The translations under genes and the position numbers were made by a program. From an uncultured Selenomonadaceae bacterium (lineage in GTDB: Bacteria; Bacillota; Negativicutes; Selenomonadales; Selenomonadaceae): 64,000 nucleotides of DNA. A model generated the notes under the pieces. It saw only the letters and a program-made list of their open reading frames with translations, was not told the DNA's origin and ran no database searches. Position 1 is the stretch's first letter. Every line of letters begins with the position of its first letter. Positions 29,927 to 38,929 of the stretch are shown here, one piece after another. Where the stretch lies: positions 62,001 through 126,000 of the forward strand of contig CAJOHN010000005.1 of NCBI GenBank assembly GCA_905234235.1. The letters are read 5' to 3'.

Positions 29927-29978
29927 TTCGATTGGAGCCGATTTCGTATTGTCCGCATATTCCGAGAAGTCTTGTATA

Positions 29979-31145
29979 TCAAGGTTCCGTCGAGTTCGTC
30001 CGTTGCAATTTTTCCGCCGAATTCGGCGATTTTTTCTGCTGTAGACCCACAAATGGACCCACTAAAATTTCTGATACAGACGAATTGACGTTGAGAAATT
30101 TTACGCCACGACTACAATCTCCGTGTATGTTAGACAATACGCGAATCCCTGCAGAGGAGATGTACTCAAGCTTTGAACAATCAATTTCCACTCCATCAAT
30201 GACATTAACGTTCTTTTCCGATTCCCACGCCGTCAAAATCTTCGGCGCGGATATGCTGTCAACTCTGCCGCGCAAAGTCAGCCGTAAAATTCCGTTTTCG
30301 AGAGCGTAACTCATCTCGAAATGTTGTTGCTTTTGAACTGCTTGAGGCTTTCGCGTGTCGTCAAGAATGATGACCCAATAATTGCAACGGCTCATGGCTT
30401 CTTTGAAGCGCAGAATTTGTTCCGACGTGAGCTGATTATAAACGCTGAGTTCGGACATATACTCCGCCAAATTGATTCGTTCGGCTTTCAGTCCGTGTTT
30501 TGCCAAAAGAGCATTCGCCGTTTTTCGGGAGCCGATTACGTCCGCCTCGTCCAAGATGAAGGAATTGAATAATTCGACAATGCCCGACTGTCTACTTGCG
30601 GCGTTCCCAGTTGTCGCCAGCTTAGCAAGCGAACTTTCGCCGAACACTGAACAAAAAGTTTCGATAAACTGCAACTTAACCTCCGGATCAGGCGTTATCC
30701 AGCAACCGCCGTGAATTTCCAACAAATTGCGGACGTTGTCGATGACGGTGTCGACTTCGTTTTCAGTGAAGTACATCATCATGCCTTCCGTCGTAATGCA
30801 CAGCGGCTCGTCAATATCACGCAATGCCGCTTCAAGTGATTCGTAATTTGTGGCATCAACTTCGCAAAAGGTCATACGCTCCGAATGATTAGCAAGGGAG
30901 CGAATAATCGGCGCAATTTCCTGCACAACGATTGGCAAATCCAGTCCGACAAAACGCAGACCTTTTCGAGTTAAATGAAGAGCTTTCGGCGTGTAACCGC
31001 AAGGCAAATCCACGCATGTACGATAACCGCAATCCTCAATCAATCGGCACATGGTGCGATATTTTGCCTCAACCACAATGGCATTTCCGAGAATCGTATC
31101 GGAATCCGCCATGCTTCGGAGCGGCTGATTGTCTTCCAGTTCCAA
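29979..31145 (-). CDS. SAM-dependent methyltransferase (LCMT-like) fused to STAS domain
   Basis: CVDLPCGYTPKALHLTRKGLRFVGLDLPIVV...; C-terminal ILRLTLRGRVDSISAPKILTAWES...IDCSKLEYISSAGIRVLSNI. Confidence 0.7.
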   Translation of the reverse strand: MELEDNQPLRSMADSDTILGNAIVVEAKYRTMCRLIEDCGYRTCVDLPCGYTPKALHLTRKGLRFVGLDLPIVVQEIAPIIRSLANHSERMTFCEVDATNYESLEAALRDIDEPLCITTEGMMMYFTENEVDTVIDNVRNLLEIHGGCWITPDPEVKLQFIETFCSVFGESSLAKLATTGNAASRQSGIVELFNSFILDEADVIGSRKTANALLAKHGLKAERINLAEYMSELSVYNQLTSEQILRFKEAMSRCNYWVIILDDTRKPQAVQKQQHFEMSYALENGILRLTLRGRVDSISAPKILTAWESEKNVNVIDGVEIDCSKLEYISSAGIRVLSNIHGDCSRGVKFLNVNSSVSEILVGPFVGLQQKKSPNSAEKLQRTNSTEP

Positions 31146-31247
31146 GCAACGGACGATTGAATCAGCGTCGGAAATTCCCGATTGCTGTTTTTGCCGTCAA
31201 GAATACAGGATTGGTTCGCGCCTGTGCGCTGTAATCAACTTCATGAT

Positions 31248-31496
31248 TCATGATGTCAAACTCCCGCTTGTCATTCCGTATTCGAGATTTTCGGGCGTGG
31301 TGTAGATCGTCTGAATGTCTCCCGTGCGTATTTGCATTTCCAAAAGTTCGCTTGAAGATTTGCCCGTAAACTTGACAACTGCAGAGCGAATGTTTGCACC
31401 GTCCTCCCAATCAATGTCGGAAAGACCTATCCATTGGTCGGGATACTTTTCTGCTATCTCGTTCCATGTCAATCTTTGCTTATCCATGACGCTCAC
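31248..31496 (-). CDS. hypothetical 82-aa protein
   Basis: MSVMDKQRLTWNEIAEKYPDQWIGLSDIDWEDGANIRSAVVKFTGKSSSELLEMQIRTGDIQTIYTTPENLEYG. Confidence 0.6.
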   Translation of the reverse strand: MSVMDKQRLTWNEIAEKYPDQWIGLSDIDWEDGANIRSAVVKFTGKSSSELLEMQIRTGDIQTIYTTPENLEYGMTSGSLTS

Positions 31497-31498
31497 CT

Positions 31499-31854
31499 CC
31501 GAAAAATCTGTAAGCGGATTTTATCATAAAAATTTCTTTGTGACCACTGATTCAACAAGAAATTAAAAGCGATGCACAAATTCGTCCGTCGCGCTTGAAA
31601 TTTTGCATTGATCCACGCCTAAAAAATCGGCTGATTTCGTCCACTGTCTGTCAAAAACCGTTCCATTGCTTATATTCGGCGGACGAAACGGACGAAACGG
31701 ACGAACGGACGAGCCGCCAATTCAAAAGTGAATCACTTTACTTGCGACGCCTGTCAAAAAGTGATTCACTTTTCGACAAAAAATAAAAGCGGACGAGTAA
31801 TTAGCTCGTCAACCTTAAACGTAAGTTGTCATCGAAAAATACCCTGCAGAGCGT
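31499..31854. repeat. ~360-bp direct repeat, copy 1
   Basis: Shares GCGATGCACAAATT.GTCCG, GCTTATATTCGGCGGACGAAACGGAC, GTGAATCACTTTACTTGC.ACGC.TGTCAAAAAGTGATTCAC and ATCGAAAAAT.CCCTGCAGAGCGT with 38554-38929. Confidence 0.9.
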
Positions 31855-33763
31855 TGAAGATACAAATATTCCTCCATTCACGTGGAGCAAGTTTGGATTG
31901 AAAAGCCGCCTCAAATATTTCGTAGAGTTTCTCGTAGCGAAGATGATTTTTGATGATATTCTTTAAGTCGTCAATTTGCAGTGGAATAATCTTCATGCCC
32001 TCAATAAAATTGTTGTCGTCAGCTGTATCGTAGTATCGTTGATTTTTACGTCCTCTAAAATCAGAGACAACATTGATGTTCAAATCGTTTGTAGCAAAGA
32101 CACAGTAAGAATTCAAATTGTGAGTGCGGAGTATGTGATTGCCGAGATGTCTGGAAACAGGCTCCATTTCCATGCGCCGCTGATTGGTTCGGTCAGCCAG
32201 TGTCGCTTCAAGCAAAAGCGAATGAGCAGGATATACGGCAGATTTCGGAAAATCTGCGTCAAGCGAAAGTTTCATGTAGTCAAGAATCTTTCCTTGCCGA
32301 TTGCTGATTTTATACCAGAGAATACCGAGGACGTATTCAAAGATCGTCGGAATGTCGGCGTTGTCAGTTACCAGCTTTTGAATTTCGTCATCAGATCTTT
32401 CGGCGATAAGGTTTAAGAGGCTCAAGATTTTCTCATCGGTGAACTTGGAATCAATCAAGTGGTTAAGTCTGATGTAGCGTTGACGGTCTAAAATTTCTCC
32501 GGTGTCTTTCAGCGACTGTAACTTCAGTGCGAATTCTCGGTTAATGCCGTCAAGAATAACGTTTTCATTTGGACGAAGGAACGCCGCAATGTCTTCCAAT
32601 CGACAATTCTCTTGCAATAACGGAGAGTCATCAAAGGCAATATCCAATAACCTGTCGCAAATCGGAGCGAAGTAATGACGCGGAACAATGTCGAGCACGA
32701 CTTTTCCATCGGCAAACAGAATAACGTCTGCGGTCTTCATGTATCTGCGGTTGAGGTCGAAATAATCTTCGAGGCTCCGCTTGGCTTTAATTACGTGCAT
32801 TAGGGCGAAAAACGTCCGACGAAATTTTTTCTCTGTGTCAGCGTCATCAAAGCTGTTGATTTGCAGACATTCCAACGGAGCTTTTTTTATTTTGGCAAGG
32901 CTGTTATCGCCGAAAAGATACCGTTGCCAAAGCTTGCCGGTGTTCGTGAGATGTTTAAGTGCAAGAACTATCTCGTTGACGGCAATTTCATTGCGTTCCA
33001 AATAAAATTTGTGGAGCGCGTCGTAAAGCGGAAAATAAGCTTTGTCGTACTGCCGACTTTTTCTGTTTATGCCGACGTTGGCGATAACATCTGCCGTTAC
33101 AGTTTCGGCGCGAAGGAAATATTTCAGCGCGGTCTTGTAATTGTCCTTTGCCATAAGACGCGCCAAAATTATTTCGTCAATGGTGGTCAAATTATTTCGC
33201 AAAGCTTTTATCTTGTCGACGGCGTCTAATGTGCTTTGCCTGTTAATGCTCAACGGCAACAAGTAAGTGAACTCTTCATACGATAGCCCGCCAAGTTTCG
33301 TGATGAGATAAACCGTGACGATGAAGGGGCGCACTTGATCCATGTCGACTTTGACGGACGTTTTCAAGAGTTGCTTGAGGTAGATAAAACTGTCGGCGGG
33401 AATGCCCAACGAATTATCGACGGAAAAATCATTTCGTTTGCTAATGTTCAAAAGTTGTTTGCCGACTTCGGTAAGCCTACGATTGTCGTCAATTAATCCG
33501 AGCGACACCAAGCCGGATGTCTTTTCGCGAGCATCTTTGGGCTTATTGTTGGCGTTTCCGGAAATGAATCCGACTTCGTGCAGAAAATTATAGTAAGCTG
33601 TCTGAATTTTGTCGTTGCCGTTCCAGTCTTTGCCGACGTTTTCTTTCAGCGACCAAAAATCGCGTAGCAAAGCAAGTTGCTGTTCAATCTTTTTGTTGAA
33701 ATTTTTTGTGCGGAAGCTGGTAGTGCCCAAGCTCCAATAAAAACTTTTGTATTGCAGATTCAA
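31829..33763 (-). CDS. AlwI-family type IIS restriction endonuclease
   Basis: YWSLGTTSFRTKNFNKKIEQQLALLRDFWS...; overall AlwI-family composition; paired with two D12-class methylases. Confidence 0.85.
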   Translation of the reverse strand: MNLQYKSFYWSLGTTSFRTKNFNKKIEQQLALLRDFWSLKENVGKDWNGNDKIQTAYYNFLHEVGFISGNANNKPKDAREKTSGLVSLGLIDDNRRLTEVGKQLLNISKRNDFSVDNSLGIPADSFIYLKQLLKTSVKVDMDQVRPFIVTVYLITKLGGLSYEEFTYLLPLSINRQSTLDAVDKIKALRNNLTTIDEIILARLMAKDNYKTALKYFLRAETVTADVIANVGINRKSRQYDKAYFPLYDALHKFYLERNEIAVNEIVLALKHLTNTGKLWQRYLFGDNSLAKIKKAPLECLQINSFDDADTEKKFRRTFFALMHVIKAKRSLEDYFDLNRRYMKTADVILFADGKVVLDIVPRHYFAPICDRLLDIAFDDSPLLQENCRLEDIAAFLRPNENVILDGINREFALKLQSLKDTGEILDRQRYIRLNHLIDSKFTDEKILSLLNLIAERSDDEIQKLVTDNADIPTIFEYVLGILWYKISNRQGKILDYMKLSLDADFPKSAVYPAHSLLLEATLADRTNQRRMEMEPVSRHLGNHILRTHNLNSYCVFATNDLNINVVSDFRGRKNQRYYDTADDNNFIEGMKIIPLQIDDLKNIIKNHLRYEKLYEIFEAAFQSKLAPREWRNICIFNALQGIFR

Positions 33764-34704
33764 GTTGCGTCACCGCCCTTGCTCACATCGTAGTTGACGA
33801 CGAGGACTTCATCACTCGCCGAAATTTTGTCCGCCTTGTGATAGTTGGAGTTGGCGTAGCTGTGTTTCAAGTGAATGACCTTGTAGCTGTTCACGTTCCT
33901 GTCGAGCCAAGCAGATAAAATCTGATTGCGGTTGCCTTTACTGCTGAGAACGTTGGATAGAGCGAATCTTATTCCGGCGACGTGGATTGAATCCAAAAAC
34001 TTCAGCAGGTCGTGTTCGTCGCAGTCGTTCCAGCCGCCATTTTCATTGTAAGCCGCGCATGTTATCAGATACGGCGGGTCGGCGTAGACAAAATCATTTT
34101 GAGTAAGCGTCGCGGTATCAAATTGGCGGAAATCGCTACAGATGAACTTACAGCTTGTCGAGTGAATGCGGTCGATAAACGCACTGAGCTTTGAATGCAT
34201 ACGAGAATTGAAGTCGCGCTTGCCGACGGGCAGATTAAATTCTCCGGCAGAGTTGAAACGAATCTGATTGTTGAAGGCGTGAACGATTATGACGTACATC
34301 ATCACGTAATAGCGATAGTCAATGACGGCGCAGTTATTGAAATCCTCGCGCAGACGATTAAAAGCGTCGCGATTGTAAGCACCGAGACCGACACTGCTGT
34401 CACAACCATAGAACTTGTAACCATCGCGACTGACAAGCGAAAGTCTGTATTCCGCAATGATGTCGTAAATCCACTCGAAAACAACTTTCTTCTCAAGGTG
34501 TTGAAAAGTTTGGTATAGGTATATCAAATGCTCGTCGCGGTCGATGAAAATATTTTCCTTGCAGTCGACATTTATGCCGACATTGCAACCGCCGCAAAAA
34601 AAATCAAAGAAACGGTCAACGTTCTTTGGGAAAAGCGGAAGTATCTGCGGGAGCAACTTGAATTTGCCGCCCGTGTAGTTCAGCGGAGATTGAATCATAG
34701 GCAA
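33760..34704 (-). CDS. DNA adenine methylase, D12/Dam class (1 of 2)
   Basis: QSPLNYTGGKFKLLPQILPLFP, FFDFFCGGCNVGINV, NDFVYADPPYLIT. Confidence 0.9.
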   Translation of the reverse strand: MPMIQSPLNYTGGKFKLLPQILPLFPKNVDRFFDFFCGGCNVGINVDCKENIFIDRDEHLIYLYQTFQHLEKKVVFEWIYDIIAEYRLSLVSRDGYKFYGCDSSVGLGAYNRDAFNRLREDFNNCAVIDYRYYVMMYVIIVHAFNNQIRFNSAGEFNLPVGKRDFNSRMHSKLSAFIDRIHSTSCKFICSDFRQFDTATLTQNDFVYADPPYLITCAAYNENGGWNDCDEHDLLKFLDSIHVAGIRFALSNVLSSKGNRNQILSAWLDRNVNSYKVIHLKHSYANSNYHKADKISASDEVLVVNYDVSKGGDAT

Positions 34705-35834
34705 TTCCTCCGACGAACTTTACAAAGGAAAAGTCGTTCTTCATTTCCGCGAATGTCGGACTTGCCCGTTGTGAAGGGTTTATATTTCTTCGCGAAGACT
34801 TCAACATCTCCTTTGGCATTTAGAATACGGAAAATATCTTCGTCCGCGATACGAGCATTGGAACGAGCGTCGCCTTTGTTCGCCATGTTGTTGTAGGAAA
34901 ACAGGATATACTTGGTGTCGCAGTGTTGAATCAAATCTTCAAAGGCGTCGGTTGCCTTGATCGTGCAGTAACTGCTTTTCAGCCCATTACGGTTCATTTT
35001 GCGGGCGACCCCGTGCACGGGCGGCTTTTGCCAGCGGGCGACGTTTTCCAACAGGTGATATGTGTCGGAGTATTGGCGAGAGTTATACGGCGGGTCAATA
35101 TAAATCAAATCCGCTCTAATGTGTCTGACGAGTTCGTTGGCGTCTTCGTTGAAGCATTGATTCTGCTTGTTATTATCTGCCGGAACATTTAGCACAGGCA
35201 AAACTAATCGGCGTTCAAAATTTGCCCCGTGCCTCCAAGCGTCATAATGACCGCAAGTATTCGCGATTCTGTCCATGGCGTAAATCAGCGACGCGACGAG
35301 AATAGCACGCTCCCGTTCGTTGATAATGCCGAGCCGATATTTTTCTTCGACATCTTCACGAACAAAGCCGATCTTAGTGCAGTCTTGCTTGCTGAAGTAT
35401 GTGTCGGCAAAATTCTCGGTCATATAATTTGTCGGTAGATTTTCAGCCTGATTGTACTCAGCGATTAAATTTTGTAGCAGATGAAGACTCACCTTCTGGT
35501 TGCCGAACCAAGCGATGTTGCAAAGATAATTGCTGTAGAGCAAGTCGTTCGTTATAATTTTCTTATCCGTAAACGCCGACGCGACCGCGCCTGTCCCTGA
35601 AAAAATGTCTGCAACCGTTTCGATTGCAGAGCAATTTTCATCCACAACATTTCGGAGGAATTTGAGGAGCTTAAACTTATTTCCCAGATACCGTCGATTC
35701 CGAATGTCAGCTGTTTCATTATGGCGCAAACGCGAAATTATGTTGGCGGAGATATTCGCTTGCCGCATAAGAGCCGTACTCGTCATGTTTTGACTTTGCA
35801 TCAAATGGAACGACTTGTCGTAAGCGATTGCCAA
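34695..35834 (-). CDS. DNA adenine methylase, D12 class (2 of 2), with N-terminal XRE-like HTH
   Basis: RRYLGNKFKLLKFLRNV, DIFSGTGAVASAF, IYIDPPYNSRQY; N-terminus LAIAYDKSFHLMQSQNMTSTALMRQANISANIISRLRHNE. TTG start at 35834 preceded by GGAGG. Confidence 0.82.
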   Translation of the reverse strand: MAIAYDKSFHLMQSQNMTSTALMRQANISANIISRLRHNETADIRNRRYLGNKFKLLKFLRNVVDENCSAIETVADIFSGTGAVASAFTDKKIITNDLLYSNYLCNIAWFGNQKVSLHLLQNLIAEYNQAENLPTNYMTENFADTYFSKQDCTKIGFVREDVEEKYRLGIINERERAILVASLIYAMDRIANTCGHYDAWRHGANFERRLVLPVLNVPADNNKQNQCFNEDANELVRHIRADLIYIDPPYNSRQYSDTYHLLENVARWQKPPVHGVARKMNRNGLKSSYCTIKATDAFEDLIQHCDTKYILFSYNNMANKGDARSNARIADEDIFRILNAKGDVEVFAKKYKPFTTGKSDIRGNEERLFLCKVRRRNCL

Positions 35835-35868
35835 CCTGTTCACCCTCCATTGTCGTAGTGCCGTCATA

Positions 35869-36804
35869 TTATTGCGACCATCTTTTCAAACACTTTACGA
35901 GGTAATCGATGAGTATACCGCAGTATGGTCGGTACTCACCATTTTCGTAATGCTCAATTTTTATTTTGTCACGGATTCTGTTCATACAGTAAGCGCACAG
36001 ATAACCTTGCTCCTCCAACAGCGATTGACGCAAAGTGTCTTTAACCTCTGTTGGCATATCGTCGAAATGAGCTTGAGGATTTTGCAGTTTAAATTCTTGA
36101 AATTTCTTTGGCGAATTACTCTTTTGAATGTGAATCATTGCAGACCTCAAATTCTTTCCAAATCGAGAGTGACCTGTGCTCCGACGACTTCCGAATCCGT
36201 ATCGCCCAACTGTGTTCGCAATTTTGAAAGGTTTCGCGCTGAGGCAATTAACATAGCCATTCATTTGCGACAAGAAAGAAATTTCATTTGGTTTAGGATC
36301 ACCCGATTTATCCCATTGCCTGCGCATTCCATAGTACACAATTATTGGACAAACTACACTCTTACCATTGCTTATTCGATTCTGCAGTTCGCGCACATAC
36401 ATTCCAACTTTATCGACACCATTATATTTGAATGAAGCGTGGGAAAATAATTCATGAGTCCAAGATAACGATTGCCCCGTAGAAAATTCTGCGGTCACGC
36501 TTACAGCTAAAGGATAGCAGGATTCTTTGTTTATCGTGCTACCGGCGATGACGGTTTTTATTTTCGCGTCACTCTCTTGAAGTTTAATGTTGTTTATATA
36601 AGCAAAACCTTTACGTGCATCGCGTTGAGATAAAGAAACAAAACCATCTATGATTATCCGCAGAGCGTCCAGAATGGAAGATTTACCGGAACCGTTGATA
36701 CCAATCAAAACCGTGTAGGGTATCGAAAAATTTATAGTCAACTCTTCAAAGCAACGGAAATTTTTCAATTTCAATTCTTTAATTATCAACTCGTCCACCT
36801 TCAA
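35869..36804 (-). pseudogene. PtuA-PtuB (Septu-like) ATPase/HNH fusion remnant
   Basis: IKELKLKNFRCFEELTINF...LIGINGSGKSSILDAL (AAA N-terminus) then MIHIQKSNSPKKFQEFKLQNPQAHFDDMPTEVKDTLRQSLLEEQGYLCAYCMNRIRDKIKIEHYENG (PtuB-like HNH); ATPase Walker B region missing. Confidence 0.65.
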
Positions 36805-36982
36805 GCTATTTTTTCATACAAGACGACTCGAACAAAACAATTTTTCTTTCGAGTGATTCGTGATGTCGATTTTTCAACTCGTCTTTAAATTCTTCAGGTC
36901 GTCGACAATAGCGTATCAAATTCTTTTTAGAAATAATCCTGCTATAGCTGACAGATTGAGCGAGATTTTTTTTTTAATCTTT

Positions 36983-37342
36983 TCAAGTACTATGCTTCAG
37001 ATTAAATTTCTCGCACAGATTTTTGCATTCCAATACATACGACAATTCGTCTTCAAAATTTTTGTTCTGAATCAGTAGGAAAACATTTCCAGAGCAAATA
37101 CTCCTAAGCATTTTTACATTATGGAATAAAGTATCGAAATTAGTTGTTTCTATGCAATCGGTATCCAAAACACAATAGACTTTATCCCTGAAGCTCTTCA
37201 AAAGATCGTTTGAGCGTAAAAGTTTTGTTTGCATTAAGTTGAATTTCCTAAAACGACCAGGCTGGATAAAATCATTTTGATTCAAAAAACCAAAGAAACG
37301 TTCCTCAATTTCTCCTTCACCAATATATAAAACCTTAGTCAT
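36983..37342 (-). CDS. RloB/TOPRIM-like partner protein, apparently truncated
   Basis: VLYIGEGEIEERFFGFL...VYCVLDTDCIET...NVFLLIQNKNFEDELSYVL; gene-like sequence continues in other frames past an A10 tract. Confidence 0.5.
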   Translation of the reverse strand: MTKVLYIGEGEIEERFFGFLNQNDFIQPGRFRKFNLMQTKLLRSNDLLKSFRDKVYCVLDTDCIETTNFDTLFHNVKMLRSICSGNVFLLIQNKNFEDELSYVLECKNLCEKFNLKHST

Positions 37343-38522
37343 TGTTTCTTTCCTCTAAAAACTTGTCCAAAACACTGTAGTCTGGCAAAACTCCAAAATA
37401 ATCGTTTTCGTAATGCATCCTGAGATTTCTTATGTTCTTGCGGAGAACTTCAGAAGGGTATATTACTTCATTAAAACCTTCTTCGCTACGCCTAAAAAAC
37501 AGAAATGAAGTTATCGGTGCATTCAATTCTAAAAGCTCCGCGTTGTGTGTCGTAAAAAAAATTTGACTGTCAGAGGATTTTTTTGAAAATGCTTGGTATA
37601 TGAGATACGCTTCAAGCTCTGAATGCATGTGAGAAAGACGTTCATCAATATAAAATAAATGAGTAGTCTTCTCATTCAGTTCATTAAAAAGGCACAAAAA
37701 ATCTATTGCCTCAAAGGTTCCGTGAGAAAGCCTATCTCCACATCGACGAAGATCACCATCGGGGACAGTTAAAATTTCGTTATTCTTGAAAGTAATCTGA
37801 TATGATTTTGTCTTGACTGATTCACCGTCTTCTCCTTCGACGATTAAACGTTTCACACTTATAACGGAATTGTCAATTTTTGGAAGCACATTGTTTAAAA
37901 ACTCAATATTCGTTTCGCCAAGATAGGTTGAAGAGTTTAGCGGGAGCTCGGAGAAGCTGAACCAGAAACCGATTTTTTTACGTAAGTCTCTTAATTCTTT
38001 TGATGAAGCAAAGGCATAAGATTTACAGCCAATATCGAACAAATTTTTCACGGAGTCATACTTTTCAATTGTATCGCCCTCTGCCAATTTTTTTCTCAAG
38101 GTTTGTATGTTGTAAGACTTATAAATTTTTTGTCTAAAAATTTCCTCTGTATACAAACTATCATTGCGGAAGCACGCTTTTAATAAATAAGCCGTATCCT
38201 CAATGACAAACTCTACCTCGAAACTTGAGTTCTTAGACTTATCATATCGCGCTGAAGGAATGCTAAATGAGCCGTCGCCTAAATCTTTGCCGTAAACGAA
38301 ATTAAGAATCATGCAAAGCAATTTACCGAAAGTTGTTTTGCCAGAAACATTTGCCCCCATAACTATGAGATTCTTTCTGACCTTAATTTTTGAGCCAGCG
38401 AACAGTCTGTCATTCTCCGAGATATAGTGATTACTTTTGCGTTCGTACGTAAAGTCCACTTCAAAGTTTTTGAACATGTAAAAATTGTCGCAAGCTACCC
38501 TCAAAATAATCATCGAGTTCAC
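37335..38522 (-). CDS. SMC/RecF-like AAA ATPase (abortive-infection type)
   Basis: Walker A VMGANVSGKTTFGKLL, LSHGTFEAIDFL signature, HLFYIDERLSHMHSELE Walker B, IFFTTHNAELLEL H-loop. Confidence 0.78.
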   Translation of the reverse strand: MNSMIILRVACDNFYMFKNFEVDFTYERKSNHYISENDRLFAGSKIKVRKNLIVMGANVSGKTTFGKLLCMILNFVYGKDLGDGSFSIPSARYDKSKNSSFEVEFVIEDTAYLLKACFRNDSLYTEEIFRQKIYKSYNIQTLRKKLAEGDTIEKYDSVKNLFDIGCKSYAFASSKELRDLRKKIGFWFSFSELPLNSSTYLGETNIEFLNNVLPKIDNSVISVKRLIVEGEDGESVKTKSYQITFKNNEILTVPDGDLRRCGDRLSHGTFEAIDFLCLFNELNEKTTHLFYIDERLSHMHSELEAYLIYQAFSKKSSDSQIFFTTHNAELLELNAPITSFLFFRRSEEGFNEVIYPSEVLRKNIRNLRMHYENDYFGVLPDYSVLDKFLEERNND

Positions 38523-38553
38523 ATTCCTTCAAAACCTTGGTTGCGGTATTTTT

Positions 38554-38929
38554 CTCCGAAAAATCTACGCAGAGATTCTACCACAAAAATTTTGCTCTGA
38601 CTACTGCCTCAACGAGAGCTCAAACGCGATGCACAAATTTGTCCGTTGCGCTTGCAAACTTGCAGTGATCCGCACCTTAAAAATTGGCTGATTTAGTCCA
38701 CTGTCTGTCCGTCCGTGGAAAAAATCCCTGGCTGTCAACAACCTTTTCCTTGCTTATATTCGGCGGACGAAACGGACAGTCGGACAACTCTACAATCTGA
38801 TAGTGAATCACTTTACTTGCAACGCTTGTCAAAAAGTGATTCACGTTTCGGCAAAAAATAAAAGCGGACGAGCAATTAACTCGTCCACCTTAAGCGTAAT
38901 CTGTCATCGAAAAATGCCCTGCAGAGCGT
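38554..38929. repeat. ~375-bp direct repeat, copy 2
   Basis: Partner of 31499-31854 in the same orientation. Confidence 0.9.

Noticed and set aside
29864-30309. ORFs over site A (e.g. RSARLERATHGLEVR)
   Set aside because: Same artefact: translation across the tRNA fragment and the antisense of the MTase-STAS gene.
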